A DNA stretch of 64,000 nt from Oscillospiraceae bacterium (GCA_902362965.1 CABIYQ010000004.1:153053-217052), one strand, 5' to 3'. Counted from the first letter of the stretch, positions 31,654 to 42,079 are shown. Program-made: numbers and translations. The notes: generated from the letters alone by a model not told the origin.

Positions 31654-32448
31654 TTATACTTCAGGTTCCTGATTGCCGTAGGATATAAAATTTCCTCCGG
31701 AATCAAATGAATATGGTTCAGGAATTAAATTAAATCCCTGAATAGAAGTAATATTCTCAAATATGGGTACATTTCGGCTTACTTCCCTGTAATATCCTCT
31801 GGCATAAACCGCAACATCGTAAACTGAATAATTATCATAGTCTTGTGGAGTGTTGCTGTTTCCCTGAGAAGGAGCTGAAAGCCGGAATACTTCAGTATCA
31901 CCGCTTATATCTGTGGTAGTCATACTGATAATTTCTTCTTTTCCATCATATCTTCTCGAAACGGTTACCGAAGCATTGGGTACAGGAATACCGTTGCTTC
32001 CGGTTCTAACGGTAATTTTCAGATATCCCCATTTGTTTTCCAGAGGATTTGAAGAGGGCGGAGTCTCTTGGGGGATTTCGCTATGCTGAGGAGCATTCTG
32101 GATATTGTAATTCGGTGTTTCAGCTTCCCTTATTTTTGAAATATTATTTGTCTGACCGTTGTTATAATTTATAACTGCTTCAGTCTGGGGTCGTGTGCTT
32201 GTGCTGTCCAATTGCATAAATACGGGGATTTCCGGAGGAGGATATTTTTTTTCAATATCTTCATCTTCCTGTTCATTAAGAACTTCTGGAATTTCTTTAT
32301 TATCTTCAATTTTTTCATTATATTCTATTTTAATTTCTGAATCAGGTTCTTCTTTTTTTATATTGTCCATTTTAAATTTTGCTCCATATAGCTTGATCAT
32401 TTCATTTCTGTATTTTTCAGAAGTTTCCTTAAAATTTAAATCTTTCAA
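31654..32448 (-). CDS. SleC prepeptide-like protein
   Basis: This 264-residue protein has a Glu/Pro/Asn-rich N-terminal half. The C-terminal domain (about 140-255) reads WGYLKITVRTGSNGIPVPNASV ... VPIFENITSIQGFNLIPEP, the carboxypeptidase-regulatory-like fold found as the prepeptide of SleC. Here it is a separate gene before the SpoIID-like gene (12-base gap), which would make a split version of the single SleC polypeptide. No signal peptide is visible. Confidence 0.65.
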   Translation of the reverse strand: MKDLNFKETSEKYRNEMIKLYGAKFKMDNIKKEEPDSEIKIEYNEKIEDNKEIPEVLNEQEDEDIEKKYPPPEIPVFMQLDSTSTRPQTEAVINYNNGQTNNISKIREAETPNYNIQNAPQHSEIPQETPPSSNPLENKWGYLKITVRTGSNGIPVPNASVTVSRRYDGKEEIISMTTTDISGDTEVFRLSAPSQGNSNTPQDYDNYSVYDVAVYARGYYREVSRNVPIFENITSIQGFNLIPEPYSFDSGGNFISYGNQEPEV

Positions 32449-32521
32449 TATAACTCCCCCTGTCGGTAGATAAAGTTTTCAATAGCATGTATATGTGTTT
32501 TCAGAGGAAAATATGCAAAAA

Positions 32522-32546
32522 AAAGAGCAGTTTAACTGCTCTTTTT
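32522..32546 (-). terminator. Terminator of the dockerin-CAP gene
   Basis: AAGAGCAGTT and AACTGCTCTT form a palindromic stem with T-runs on both sides. Confidence 0.75.
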
Positions 32547-32566
32547 AATAAATTAATAAAAAATTA

Positions 32567-33247
32567 TTAATCTGAAAATAATTGAACCCAGTAATATCCA
32601 TAGGTGGAATTTGCTACATAAATACAGCCAACACCCATTTTATTGTATTCTTTATCTATCATGTTGTTGTAATGTCCTGATGAATTGATCCAAAGGTCCA
32701 TAGCCATTTCAGGTGAAGAACCTCCTGCTGCAGCGTTTCCGGCTGCAATGTTTTCCGCAGCTGACATCCATGTTAAATTGAAATCATCAAGTATTGTGTA
32801 GAATGATTCTTTATTAGGACGTGTATGAGAAAAAGAAGACGCTGATTCTCTTGCTCTGACCATTGCAGCGGCTGTAAGACCCTCATCAAACTTAAGAGGA
32901 GCTATGCCTTTCTTAGTACGTTCAGCGTTTGTCAGTTCAATCATTTTTGTAATATTATAATTATTAGCAAGTCTAAAAGCAATAGCGGCAGCGTCTCCGG
33001 CAGTTGTCTTTTTGTCTCCGTTATAATCTGCATTTGACGGAAGTTCTGAACCTTTCTGTTCTGCAAGCTTACGTGCTATAAAAGCAGCATCCAGAGCGGT
33101 AACTTTTCCGTCGCCGTTAGCATCGCCTGTTATGGTTTCAGCGGCATATGCGGTACTGTTAAAGCCGGATTCAGGCATAAATGAGTGCAGACCTACTGTG
33201 CTGATCAAAGCCGCTAAACATGCGGCAGATAATTTTTTTAATTTCAT
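32567..33247 (-). CDS. Secreted CAP/SCP domain protein with N-terminal dockerin
   Basis: This 226-residue protein has a signal peptide (to about residue 36). A dockerin at about 40-98 follows (GDANGDGKVTALDAAFIARKLAEQ and ADYNGDKKTTAGDAAAIAFRLANN). A C-terminal CAP domain completes it (ELTNAERTKKGIAPLKFDEGL, FSHTRPN, AENIAAGN, INSSGHYNNMI, YYWVQLF), with the two His and Glu residues of the CAP cavity present. CAP proteins in bacteria are secreted with mostly unknown targets; docking would place this one in the extracellular complex. GGAGG precedes the ATG. Confidence 0.88.
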   Translation of the reverse strand: MKLKKLSAACLAALISTVGLHSFMPESGFNSTAYAAETITGDANGDGKVTALDAAFIARKLAEQKGSELPSNADYNGDKKTTAGDAAAIAFRLANNYNITKMIELTNAERTKKGIAPLKFDEGLTAAAMVRARESASSFSHTRPNKESFYTILDDFNLTWMSAAENIAAGNAAAGGSSPEMAMDLWINSSGHYNNMIDKEYNKMGVGCIYVANSTYGYYWVQLFSD

Positions 33248-33323
33248 CTTTTGAAACCTCCTTTTTTAAAATATTTTACCACTATTTTTATTGTTTGTCA
33301 ATACAAAGAATGTATAAAAAAGA

Positions 33324-33354
33324 ACTCTCATTGCCGTCACCTGACAATGAGAGT
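33324..33354 (-). terminator. ppdK terminator
   Basis: ACTCTCATTG and CAATGAGAGT pair perfectly; on the minus strand the stem is followed by TCTTTTTT. Confidence 0.8.
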
Positions 33355-33441
33355 CGAAAGTCAAAGATGATAAGATTTTGTGCAATCAGATTATCATTTT
33401 TTGACAATATAATATAAATTTCAGAAATTTAATAATTCGAA

Positions 33442-36069
33442 TTATTTGCTTGCAATAGCAGCCTGTGCTGCAGCGAGTCTTGCAATTGGAACACGGAATG
33501 GTGAGCAGGAAACATAAGTCAAACCAAGCTTGTGGCAGAATTCAACAGATGAAGGATCGCCGCCGTGTTCACCGCAGATACCGATGTGCATATCAGGGCG
33601 AACTTCCTTACCCATCTTAACAGCCATATCCATGAGCTTACCAACACCGGTCTGGTCGAGCTTAGCAAATGGATCGTTCTCGAAGATCTTAGCGTCATAG
33701 TAAGCGTCTAAGAACTTACCAGCGTCATCTCTTGAGAAACCGAATGTCATCTGTGTAAGGTCGTTTGTACCGAAGCAGAAGAATTCAGCTTCCTTAGCAA
33801 TTTCGTCAGCTGTCAGAGCAGCTCTTGGGATTTCGATCATTGTACCTACTTCATACTTGAGGTCAACGCCGGCTTCCTTGATAACTGCGTCAGCAGTTTC
33901 AACAACGAAATTCTTAACATATTTAAGTTCCTTGATTTCGCCAACCAGCGGGATCATGATTTCAGGAACGATATTCCAGTCAGGGTGCTTCTTAGAAACT
34001 GCGATAGCAGCCTTGATAACAGCCTTTGTCTGCATAATAGCGATTTCAGGGTATGTTACAGCAAGACGGCAGCCTCTGTGACCCATCATTGGGTTAAATT
34101 CGTGAAGTGAAGCGATGATATTCTTGATTGTTTCAACAGATTTACCCTGAGTATCAGCAAGAGCCTTAATGTCAGCTTCTTCTGTAGGAACGAATTCGTG
34201 AAGCGGAGGATCTAAGAATCTGATTGTTACAGGGCAGCCTTCCAGAGCTTCATAAAGAGCTTCAAAGTCAGCCTGCTGCATAGGTTCGATCTTAGCAAGA
34301 GCAGCTTCTCTTTCTTCAACTGTATCTGAGCAGATCATTTCACGGAATGCACCGATTCTGTCCGGTTCAAAGAACATGTGCTCTGTACGGCAGAGACCGA
34401 TACCTTCAGCACCCAGTTCACGAGCCTTCTTAGCGTCAGCAGGAGTATCAGCATTTGTTCTTACCTTAAGAACTCTGTACTTGTCAGCCCAAGCCATGAT
34501 TCTGCCGAATTCGCCGGCAATCGTAGCGTCTACTGTAGGGATAACGCCGTCGTAGATGTTACCTGTTGAACCGTCGATTGAGATATAATCGCCTTCAGTA
34601 TATGTTTTGCCTGCAAGTTCAAATTTCTTGTTAGCTTCGTCCATCTTGATATCGCCGCAGCCTGATACGCAGCATGTACCCATACCACGAGCAACAACGG
34701 CAGCGTGAGAAGTCATACCGCCTCTTACTGTCAGGATACCCTGAGAAGCCTTCATACCTGTAATATCTTCAGGTGATGTTTCAAGACGAACAAGAACAAC
34801 CTTTTCGCCTTTTTCATGCCAAGCAACAGCATCGTCAGCTGTGAATACAACCTTACCGCATGCAGCGCCTGGAGAAGCACCCAAGCCCTTGCCTACAGGT
34901 GTAGCAGCCTTAAGAGCCTTAGCGTCAAATTGAGGGTGGAGCAGTGTGTCGAGGTTTCTAGGATCGATCATAGCAACTGCTTCTTCTTCTGTTCTCATAC
35001 CTTCGTCAACGAGATCGCATGCGATCTTCAGAGCAGCCTGAGCTGTTCTCTTTCCGTTTCTTGTCTGGAGCATGAAGAGTTCGCCGTGTTCTACAGTAAA
35101 TTCCATATCCTGCATGTCTCTGTAGTGATCTTCAAGAGTCTTGCATACATTCTGGAACTTTTCAAAAGCAGCAGGGAACTTTTCAGCCATCTGAGCGATA
35201 GGCATAGGTGTACGAACGCCGGCAACAACGTCTTCGCCCTGTGCGTTTGTAAGGAATTCGCCCATGAGCTTCTTTTCGCCTGTAGCAGGATCACGTGTAA
35301 ACGCAACGCCTGTACCGCAGTCGTCACCCATGTTACCGAAAGCCATTGACTGTACGTTTACGGCAGTACCCCATGAATAAGGGATATCGTTGTCTCTTCT
35401 GTAAACGTTAGCTCTTGGGTTGTCCCATGAACGGAATACAGCCTGTACAGCGCCCATTAACTGTTCCTTAGGATCAGAAGGGAAGTCTGTACCGATTTTT
35501 TCCTTATATTCAGCCTTGAACTGTGCAGCCAGTTCCTTAAGGTCGTCAGCATCAAGGTCAACGTCCTGAGTAACGCCCTTCTTAGCCTTCATTTCGTCAA
35601 TAAGTTCTTCAAAGTATTTCTTGCCGACTTCCATAACTACGTCTGAATACATCTGAATGAATCTTCTGTAGCAGTCCCAAGCCCATCTTGGGTTATTGGA
35701 CTTTTCAGCAATAACTTCAACAACCTCTTCGTTAAGACCGAGGTTCAGGATAGTATCCATCATACCAGGCATTGATGCTCTAGCGCCTGAACGAACAGAA
35801 ACGAGGAGTGGATTTTCGTGATCGCCGAACTTCTTGCCGGTGATTTCTTCCATCTTACCGATGTATTCATTAATTTCAGCCATGATATCAGGATTGATCT
35901 GACGGCCGTCCTCATAGTACTGTGTACACGCTTCAGTTGAAATAGTGAAACCCTGCGGAACGGGAAGACCCATACCTGTCATTTCAGCAAGGTTAGCGCC
36001 CTTGCCGCCCAGGAGTTCTCTCATGTTAGCATTACCTTCAGAGAAAAGGTAGCAATATTTCTTTGCCAT
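33442..36069 (-). CDS. ppdK: Pyruvate, phosphate dikinase
   Basis: This 875-residue enzyme interconverts pyruvate, ATP and phosphate with PEP, AMP and diphosphate. In order, the ATP-grasp domain lies at the N-terminus (LLGGKGANLAEMTGMGLPVPQGFTI), the phosphohistidine domain carries the catalytic His in GGMTSHAAVVARGMG (about 455), and the PEP/pyruvate TIM barrel ends with GICGEHGGDPSSVEF (about 830), which holds the catalytic Cys. Length is standard. It replaces or supports pyruvate kinase in many gut Firmicutes. A leader hairpin (CAGACCGAC/GTCGGACTG, about 36093-36133) precedes the ribosome binding site. Codon use is biased toward frequent codons, suggesting high expression. Confidence 0.97.
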   Translation of the reverse strand: MAKKYCYLFSEGNANMRELLGGKGANLAEMTGMGLPVPQGFTISTEACTQYYEDGRQINPDIMAEINEYIGKMEEITGKKFGDHENPLLVSVRSGARASMPGMMDTILNLGLNEEVVEVIAEKSNNPRWAWDCYRRFIQMYSDVVMEVGKKYFEELIDEMKAKKGVTQDVDLDADDLKELAAQFKAEYKEKIGTDFPSDPKEQLMGAVQAVFRSWDNPRANVYRRDNDIPYSWGTAVNVQSMAFGNMGDDCGTGVAFTRDPATGEKKLMGEFLTNAQGEDVVAGVRTPMPIAQMAEKFPAAFEKFQNVCKTLEDHYRDMQDMEFTVEHGELFMLQTRNGKRTAQAALKIACDLVDEGMRTEEEAVAMIDPRNLDTLLHPQFDAKALKAATPVGKGLGASPGAACGKVVFTADDAVAWHEKGEKVVLVRLETSPEDITGMKASQGILTVRGGMTSHAAVVARGMGTCCVSGCGDIKMDEANKKFELAGKTYTEGDYISIDGSTGNIYDGVIPTVDATIAGEFGRIMAWADKYRVLKVRTNADTPADAKKARELGAEGIGLCRTEHMFFEPDRIGAFREMICSDTVEEREAALAKIEPMQQADFEALYEALEGCPVTIRFLDPPLHEFVPTEEADIKALADTQGKSVETIKNIIASLHEFNPMMGHRGCRLAVTYPEIAIMQTKAVIKAAIAVSKKHPDWNIVPEIMIPLVGEIKELKYVKNFVVETADAVIKEAGVDLKYEVGTMIEIPRAALTADEIAKEAEFFCFGTNDLTQMTFGFSRDDAGKFLDAYYDAKIFENDPFAKLDQTGVGKLMDMAVKMGKEVRPDMHIGICGEHGGDPSSVEFCHKLGLTYVSCSPFRVPIARLAAAQAAIASK

Positions 36070-36463
36070 TGGTTTTATACCTCCAGATATTTTTTGTCTT
36101 TCAGTCCGACGGAAAACCCATGTCGGTCTGTTAATTATTATTATAACATATAAGTGGAAAAATTTCCATATATTTTTAAAAAAAATCTTACAGGTTAATT
36201 TGTAGCAATATTCACAAAAAATATTAAAATTTTAATTTTTTTTAAAAATCCCTTGAAAAATGACTGAATAGCTGTCATAATATATTTATAATGATTGTTG
36301 TGTGCTTATTTAATTGTTTAATTTAAGTTTCATAGGAAAACATTATTTAGATTAAAACGCAAGATATAACTTTTTAATTTACCTAAAACAATATGAGTAT
36401 TATTGAACGTAGCAAAGCGCATACATAAAAAGTAAATTTCAATATATTTTGAGAGGAAAGATC
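36070..36463. other. Divergent ppdK-glmU intergenic region
   Basis: No gene is seen. It holds the ppdK leader hairpin near 36093-36133 and, on the plus strand, TTGAAA (36253) and CATAAT (36276) with a 17-base spacer as a possible glmU promoter. The remainder is AT-rich without clear structure. Confidence 0.55.
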
Positions 36464-37846
36464 ATGATGAATAATGCTGTTATACTGGCAGGCGGTCAGG
36501 GAAAGAGAATGAAAGCGGATATTCCCAAGCCTATGTTTAAGGTATTGGAAGAACCTATGCTTGAATGGGTAATAAAAGCGTGTGAGGAAGCCGAGCTTTC
36601 AAATCTTTGTATTGTCAAGGGATATATGGCTGAAAAAATTGATGAATATTTAAGCGGAAGATATGAAACGGTTCTTCAGAGTGAAAGATTGGGCACAGGT
36701 CATGCGGTAATGCAGGCAGTACCGTTTATGGAAAAAAACGGCGGAGGGCATACTCTCGTACTGTGCGGTGATGCTCCGTTTATCGACTCTGAAACTATAA
36801 AAAAGTCCCTGGAGCTTCATGAAAAGGAAGATAATTCAATAACTGTCATTACCGCTGAGATAGACGAACCAAAGGGCTATGGCAGAATCGTAAGAGGCGA
36901 AAGCGGTATAACTTCAATTGTTGAGGAAAAAGACGCTACTGCTGCACAGCGTGAGATAAAGGAAGTAAATTCCGGAGCTTACTGGTTTAAAACCTCCGAC
37001 CTTATTGAATATCTGGGAGAACTTACTCAGAATAATTCTCAGGGTGAATATTATCTGACAGACAGTGTTTTCATTGCTCTTAATAAGGGCAGAAATGTTA
37101 ACGCATATATTTCGGAAAATCCGAATGTGGTTTTAGGTGCAAACGACAGAAAAGGTCTTTTGGCTCTTAATACTGCTGCAAGAATGGCAGTAATTGAGAA
37201 GCATTTGGAAAACGGCGTTGAGTTTAACTGTATTGACGGTATCGTGATCGGCAGAGATGTTGAAATCGAGGCAGGTACTGAAATCATGGCGGGAACTCAT
37301 CTGAGGGGAAAGACAAAAATCGGTAAGGACTGCCGTATCGGTCCAAACTGCATAATTGACGATTGTGACATTAAAGACGGTGTAAGTCTAAACTATGTTC
37401 AGGCGTTCAAGTCCACGATTGACGCCGGTGTTAAGATCGGACCGTGGGTTCATATCCGTCCGGGCAGCCATATAAAGAGCGGAGTTAAAATCGGCGACTT
37501 TGTTGAGATCAAGAATTCCACGATCGGCGAAGGTACTGCAGTTGCACACCTCACTTATGTGGGCGACAGCGACGTGGGTAAAAAGGTCAATTTCGGCTGC
37601 GGTACAGTGACCGTTAACTATGACGGTATTGTAAAGAGCCGCTGTGAGATCGGAGACAACTGTTTTATTGGCTGTAATACAAATCTTATTGCTCCTGTAA
37701 AGCTGGGTAAGGCTGTATATACTGCTGCCGGAACTACAATCACAAGGGACGTTCCCGACTATGCTCTTGCAATTGACAGGGGAGTTGTTAAAATAAAAGA
37801 AGGCTATAGCCTGACTAAACTTAAGAAAAGATTGGAAAAAGCGTGA
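36464..37846 (+). CDS. glmU: Bifunctional GlmU (GlcN-1-P acetyltransferase / GlcNAc-1-P uridylyltransferase)
   Basis: This 460-residue enzyme makes UDP-GlcNAc for the cell wall. The N-terminal uridylyltransferase has VILAGGQGKRMKADIPKPMF (residues 5-24). The C-terminal left-handed beta-helix of hexapeptide repeats (from about 250) has the acetyltransferase region HIRPGSHIKSGVKIGDFVEIK and FGCGTVTVNYDG. The ATG at 36464 follows GAGAGGAAAG; an upstream TTG frame start has no support. pth follows by six bases. Confidence 0.96.
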   Translation: MMNNAVILAGGQGKRMKADIPKPMFKVLEEPMLEWVIKACEEAELSNLCIVKGYMAEKIDEYLSGRYETVLQSERLGTGHAVMQAVPFMEKNGGGHTLVLCGDAPFIDSETIKKSLELHEKEDNSITVITAEIDEPKGYGRIVRGESGITSIVEEKDATAAQREIKEVNSGAYWFKTSDLIEYLGELTQNNSQGEYYLTDSVFIALNKGRNVNAYISENPNVVLGANDRKGLLALNTAARMAVIEKHLENGVEFNCIDGIVIGRDVEIEAGTEIMAGTHLRGKTKIGKDCRIGPNCIIDDCDIKDGVSLNYVQAFKSTIDAGVKIGPWVHIRPGSHIKSGVKIGDFVEIKNSTIGEGTAVAHLTYVGDSDVGKKVNFGCGTVTVNYDGIVKSRCEIGDNCFIGCNTNLIAPVKLGKAVYTAAGTTITRDVPDYALAIDRGVVKIKEGYSLTKLKKRLEKA

Positions 37847-37852
37847 TATTAA

Positions 37853-38479
37853 ATGAGTATTTTTGACAGATTCAGAGAAATTTCAAAATCAGAATCAGTA
37901 CCTACCGGACCTGTTGAATATCTTATCGTAGGTCTGGGAAATCCCGGGGAGCAGTATGCATATACACGTCATAATGCAGGGTTTATGGTTATTGACGCTA
38001 TGGCTGAACGTCTGGAGACAGATGTAAAAAGATTTAAATTCAAGTCACTTTGCAGTGATGTGACGATAAGCGGAAAGCACTGTATTCTCATGAAGCCTGA
38101 AACTTATATGAACAACAGCGGTCAGGCGGTTTCCGAGGCAATGGCATTTTATAAGCTGGATATTGAGCATGTTATAATTGTTTATGACGATATATCCCTT
38201 GAACCGGGCACATTGCGTATCAGACGAAAGGGAAGTGACGGCGGTCATAACGGGATAAAAAGTATTATTTATTTGACCGGTGCAGACACTTTTCCGAGAA
38301 TAAAAATGGGCGTCGGCAGAAAGCCGCACCCTAAATTCGACCTTGCAGACTGGGTTTTAAGCCGCTTTAACAAAGAAGATATGGAAAAGATCCAGGAGTC
38401 ATGCAAAAAAGCATGTGACAGTCTGGAGCTTATGATCGACGGAAAAATTGATGAGGCAATGAATAAATATAATTCTTAA
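37853..38479 (+). CDS. pth: Peptidyl-tRNA hydrolase
   Basis: This 208-residue enzyme recycles peptidyl-tRNA. The core starts YLIVGLGNPGEQYAYTRHNAGFMVID at about residue 23, with the catalytic His in the TRHN motif. YDDISLEPGTLRIRRKGSDGGHNGIKSI and RIKMGVGRKP complete the signature. The first 20 residues are an extension not needed for the fold. It follows glmU and precedes mfd, a common Firmicute order. Confidence 0.95.
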   Translation: MSIFDRFREISKSESVPTGPVEYLIVGLGNPGEQYAYTRHNAGFMVIDAMAERLETDVKRFKFKSLCSDVTISGKHCILMKPETYMNNSGQAVSEAMAFYKLDIEHVIIVYDDISLEPGTLRIRRKGSDGGHNGIKSIIYLTGADTFPRIKMGVGRKPHPKFDLADWVLSRFNKEDMEKIQESCKKACDSLELMIDGKIDEAMNKYNS

Positions 38480-38503
38480 AACAAAAAAATATAATTGATC
38501 AAA

Positions 38504-38533
38504 CAGCAATCCCCCTGTAATTGGGGGTTGCTG
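38504..38533 (+). terminator. Terminator after pth
   Basis: CAGCAATCCCCC and GGGGGTTGCTG pair around TGTAATT, followed by TGTTTG. Confidence 0.75.
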
Positions 38534-38629
38534 TGTTTGTGCTTGTAAAATTTTTATACTATTAAGTATATCAAAAATTATAAATATTTGTGAACTATAA
38601 AATATGCACTAATAAAAAAGGAGTTGACA

Positions 38630-41600
38630 ATGAAATTTTTCAGTGAAACCTTCCGTGAGCTTGAAAGCTGGAAGGATATTGAGAAGTGTATAAAAAGTAA
38701 AATAAGTCCTGTATGCGCTACCGGACTTTCTCATATTCATAAGGCTCAGTTCATTTATTCCATTTATAATGAAAGTCCGATACTGGTTATAACGGAAAGC
38801 GAAGCGGCGGCAAAAAAACTCTGCGACGATATTGCCGTTATGTCGGGAGACGAAAATTACGCAGTACTTTTTCCCTCCAGAGAGCTTGCTCTTACCAAAG
38901 TCGAGGGCTTTTCAAGGGAATATGAACATCAGAGAATTTCCGCACTTTCAAAGCTTATAAGAGGAAAAAGTAAGATAATAGCGGCAAGTATTGAAGCGGT
39001 AATGGAACCTGTTATCCCTAAAGACATTTTAAAAAACAGTACCATTGCAATAAAAAGCGGAGCGGAAGTTAATCTTGAAAAACTTAAAACCGAACTTATT
39101 AATATGGGATATATCCGCTGCGATAAGGTTGAAGGACCGTCTCAGTTTTCTGTCAGAGGCTCTATTGCCGACATTTTTCCGGTACAGTCGGCGATGCCTG
39201 TAAGAATAGAATTTTGGGGCGACGATGTTGACAGTATTTCGTATTTCGATCCGGAAACCCAGCGCAGAACCGATTCTCTTGAATCAATAGAGATCGCACC
39301 GGCAGTGGAAACTGTAACAGACCGTTTGGCTTTGGCAGATAAAATCGACAGTCTTGCAAAGAAAATAAGAAGCAGAAAGTCTGATATTGTAAGGGCACGT
39401 CTTGCAGAGGACTCGGAGCTTTTGAGAGAGGGAGCGGAGGTTCAGTGCATAGATAAATATATACCGCTTATTTATGATAAAATACCGTTGATCTTTGATT
39501 ATTTTAACGGAATAACTGTTTTCTGCGAATATGTCAATGCAGCCGAGCATGCAAAGGGTGTTACGGCACAGTATAATGAGGACTGCAAAATACTCCTTGA
39601 AGAAGGTGAATTGTGCAAAGGTCTTGAGGGACATTACTGTGAGCTTTCCGATGTTCTATCCGAAACGAGTAAAGGACAGCAGATATTTTTGAGTAATTTC
39701 ATTCAGGGACTTGACAGGGTAGGATACAAGAAAATTATCAGCTTTGAGGCTCTCCATAACGCTCCTTGGGGCGGTGAAATGCGTCAATTGGACGAAGATC
39801 TGAAAAGCTTGTGCGAAAAAGGATATCGTACAATGCTTATTGCAGGAAGTGAAAAAACGCTCCCGATCATTCGTCAGGATCTTCTGGACGACGGAATAAA
39901 ATGCGATATTGCAAAGGTGGATTCACAGTGTCTGCCGGGCAGAGTTCTGCTAATGACGGGAAGTCTTTCCGGAGGTTATGAATATCCTGAAAATAAAACG
40001 GCTGTAATCACTCAATCCAAAGCGGCAAATTCAAAAAAGAAGAAAAAGAAACATAAAAAAGGAGAGGAAATAAGAAGTCTTTCCGATATAACCGCAGGGG
40101 ACTTAGTGGTTCATTCCATGCACGGTATAGGAAGATTTGTCGGTATCAGAAAGCTTGAACTTGAGGGTGTTACAAAGGATTATATAACAATTCAGTATGC
40201 CGGTAAGGACGTGCTTTATGTTCCTGTAACTCAGCTGGATATGGTGTCAAGATATATCGGTCCCAGAGACGATACAGGAGTAAAACTCAATAAGCTTTCA
40301 TCTTCGGAATGGCAGAAAACAAGAAACAACGTAAAGCGTGCGGTAAAGGACATGGCTCACGAGCTTACCGCTTTGTATGCTAAGCGTGAAAAAAGCAAAG
40401 GCTTCGCTTTTCTGCCCGACGATGAAATGCAGAGAGATTTTGAATCCCGTTTTCCTTATACGGAAACAGACGATCAGCTTCAGTCTATTAACGAAATAAA
40501 AGAGGATATGGAAAGAATCCGTCCTATGGACAGACTTTTGTGCGGAGACGTTGGCTTCGGTAAAACGGAAGTGGCTTTCCGTGCCGCTATGAAATGCGTG
40601 GCAAGCGGAAAGCAGTGTGCAATTTTAGCGCCTACAACCGTACTGGCAATGCAGCATTTTCAGACCGCTTTAAGACGATTTGAGCATTTTCCTGTAACCA
40701 TCGAACTGCTTTCAAGATTCCGTACTCCGAAGCAGCAGCAGGAAATTTTAAAGAAACTGAAAAAAGGTCTGATTGATATTATAATAGGTACGCATAGATT
40801 AGTGCAGAAAGACGTGGAATTTAAAAGTCTGGGACTTGCCATTATAGATGAGGAACAACGATTCGGCGTTGCCCATAAGGAAAAATTCAAGGAGCACTTT
40901 ACAGGAGTTGATATGCTGACCCTTTCCGCAACACCGATACCCCGTACTCTTAACATGGCAATGAGCGGTATCAGGGATATGTCAGTCATAGACGAACCGC
41001 CTCAGGACAGGCATCCGGTTCAGACTTATGTTGTTGAATACAATCCGGGAATGCTCATACAGGCAATAAATAAGGAGCTTAAAAGGGGCGGTCAGGTTTA
41101 CTATATCCATAACCGTGTTGAAACGATCTCCTCATGTGCCGCAAAGCTTCAGGAGTGGGTTCCAGACGCAAGAATAGCCTACGCTCACGGTCAGATGACC
41201 GAAGAAGCGATGTCAGAAATATGGCGTCAGCTTGTGGAGCATGAAATTGATATTCTGGTATGCACTACTATTATCGAAACCGGAGTGGATGTTCCGAATG
41301 TAAATACCCTTATTATTGAGGACTCCGATTATTTCGGTCTGTCACAGCTTTATCAGCTAAGAGGCCGTGTGGGACGCTCCAACAGAAGAGCTTTTGCTTA
41401 TTTTACATTCAGACGGGAAAAGATACTTACTGAAGTAGCGTCTAAGCGTTTGAATGCCATGAGAGAGTTTACGCAGTTCGGCAGCGGTTTCAGGATTGCT
41501 ATGCGTGACCTTGAAATAAGAGGTGCCGGAAGTATTTTAGGCGGGCGACAGCACGGGCATATGGAATCGGTAGGATATGATATGTATATTCGTCTGCTTA

Positions 41601-42079
41601 CCGAGGCTATTGCCGAGGAAAAGGGAGAACCTGTCAAAAAGGCGGCTGACTGTGCTGTGGATATCCAGATCGACGCACATATACCGGAAAATTACATTGA
41701 AAGCCTTGCCCAGCGTCTTGATATATACAAAAAAATTGCGGCAGTGCAGAATGAAGAAGATAAAATGGAAATGATTGATGAACTTATTGATCGTTACGGC
41801 GATCCGCCTAAATCCGTTGAGGGACTGATAAATGCTTCGTTGCTTAGAAATACAGCGGCAAGTCTTGGTATTACGGAGATTCAGCAGAGAAAAGAGAATA
41901 TGATATTCTATATTGAACGACCGTCTCCCGAACAGATCGACGCTATTTCTTCAGCTTATAAAGGAAGGGTAGCATTTAATTGTCTTTCAAAGCCGTATAT
42001 AAGCGTAAAACTTGATAGGGGACAGAAACCGGAAAGACTAATGGAGTCGGTATTGTCTGTTATGAAAAATGCAATGTGA
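38630..42079 (+). CDS. mfd: Transcription-repair coupling factor Mfd
   Basis: The product is 1149 residues from the ATG at 38630 (AAAGGAG upstream). It removes stalled RNA polymerase and recruits UvrA. An N-terminal UvrB-like module is followed by the CarD-like RNA polymerase interaction domain (GDLVVHSMHGIGRFVGI, about 490-560). The RecG-like helicase follows with Walker A CGDVGFGKTEVAFRAA (about 640), DEEQRFGV (about 745) and the C-terminal TRCF domain. A Lys-rich linker precedes the CarD domain. Length is standard. Confidence 0.97.
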   Translation: MKFFSETFRELESWKDIEKCIKSKISPVCATGLSHIHKAQFIYSIYNESPILVITESEAAAKKLCDDIAVMSGDENYAVLFPSRELALTKVEGFSREYEHQRISALSKLIRGKSKIIAASIEAVMEPVIPKDILKNSTIAIKSGAEVNLEKLKTELINMGYIRCDKVEGPSQFSVRGSIADIFPVQSAMPVRIEFWGDDVDSISYFDPETQRRTDSLESIEIAPAVETVTDRLALADKIDSLAKKIRSRKSDIVRARLAEDSELLREGAEVQCIDKYIPLIYDKIPLIFDYFNGITVFCEYVNAAEHAKGVTAQYNEDCKILLEEGELCKGLEGHYCELSDVLSETSKGQQIFLSNFIQGLDRVGYKKIISFEALHNAPWGGEMRQLDEDLKSLCEKGYRTMLIAGSEKTLPIIRQDLLDDGIKCDIAKVDSQCLPGRVLLMTGSLSGGYEYPENKTAVITQSKAANSKKKKKKHKKGEEIRSLSDITAGDLVVHSMHGIGRFVGIRKLELEGVTKDYITIQYAGKDVLYVPVTQLDMVSRYIGPRDDTGVKLNKLSSSEWQKTRNNVKRAVKDMAHELTALYAKREKSKGFAFLPDDEMQRDFESRFPYTETDDQLQSINEIKEDMERIRPMDRLLCGDVGFGKTEVAFRAAMKCVASGKQCAILAPTTVLAMQHFQTALRRFEHFPVTIELLSRFRTPKQQQEILKKLKKGLIDIIIGTHRLVQKDVEFKSLGLAIIDEEQRFGVAHKEKFKEHFTGVDMLTLSATPIPRTLNMAMSGIRDMSVIDEPPQDRHPVQTYVVEYNPGMLIQAINKELKRGGQVYYIHNRVETISSCAAKLQEWVPDARIAYAHGQMTEEAMSEIWRQLVEHEIDILVCTTIIETGVDVPNVNTLIIEDSDYFGLSQLYQLRGRVGRSNRRAFAYFTFRREKILTEVASKRLNAMREFTQFGSGFRIAMRDLEIRGAGSILGGRQHGHMESVGYDMYIRLLTEAIAEEKGEPVKKAADCAVDIQIDAHIPENYIESLAQRLDIYKKIAAVQNEEDKMEMIDELIDRYGDPPKSVEGLINASLLRNTAASLGITEIQQRKENMIFYIERPSPEQIDAISSAYKGRVAFNCLSKPYISVKLDRGQKPERLMESVLSVMKNAM

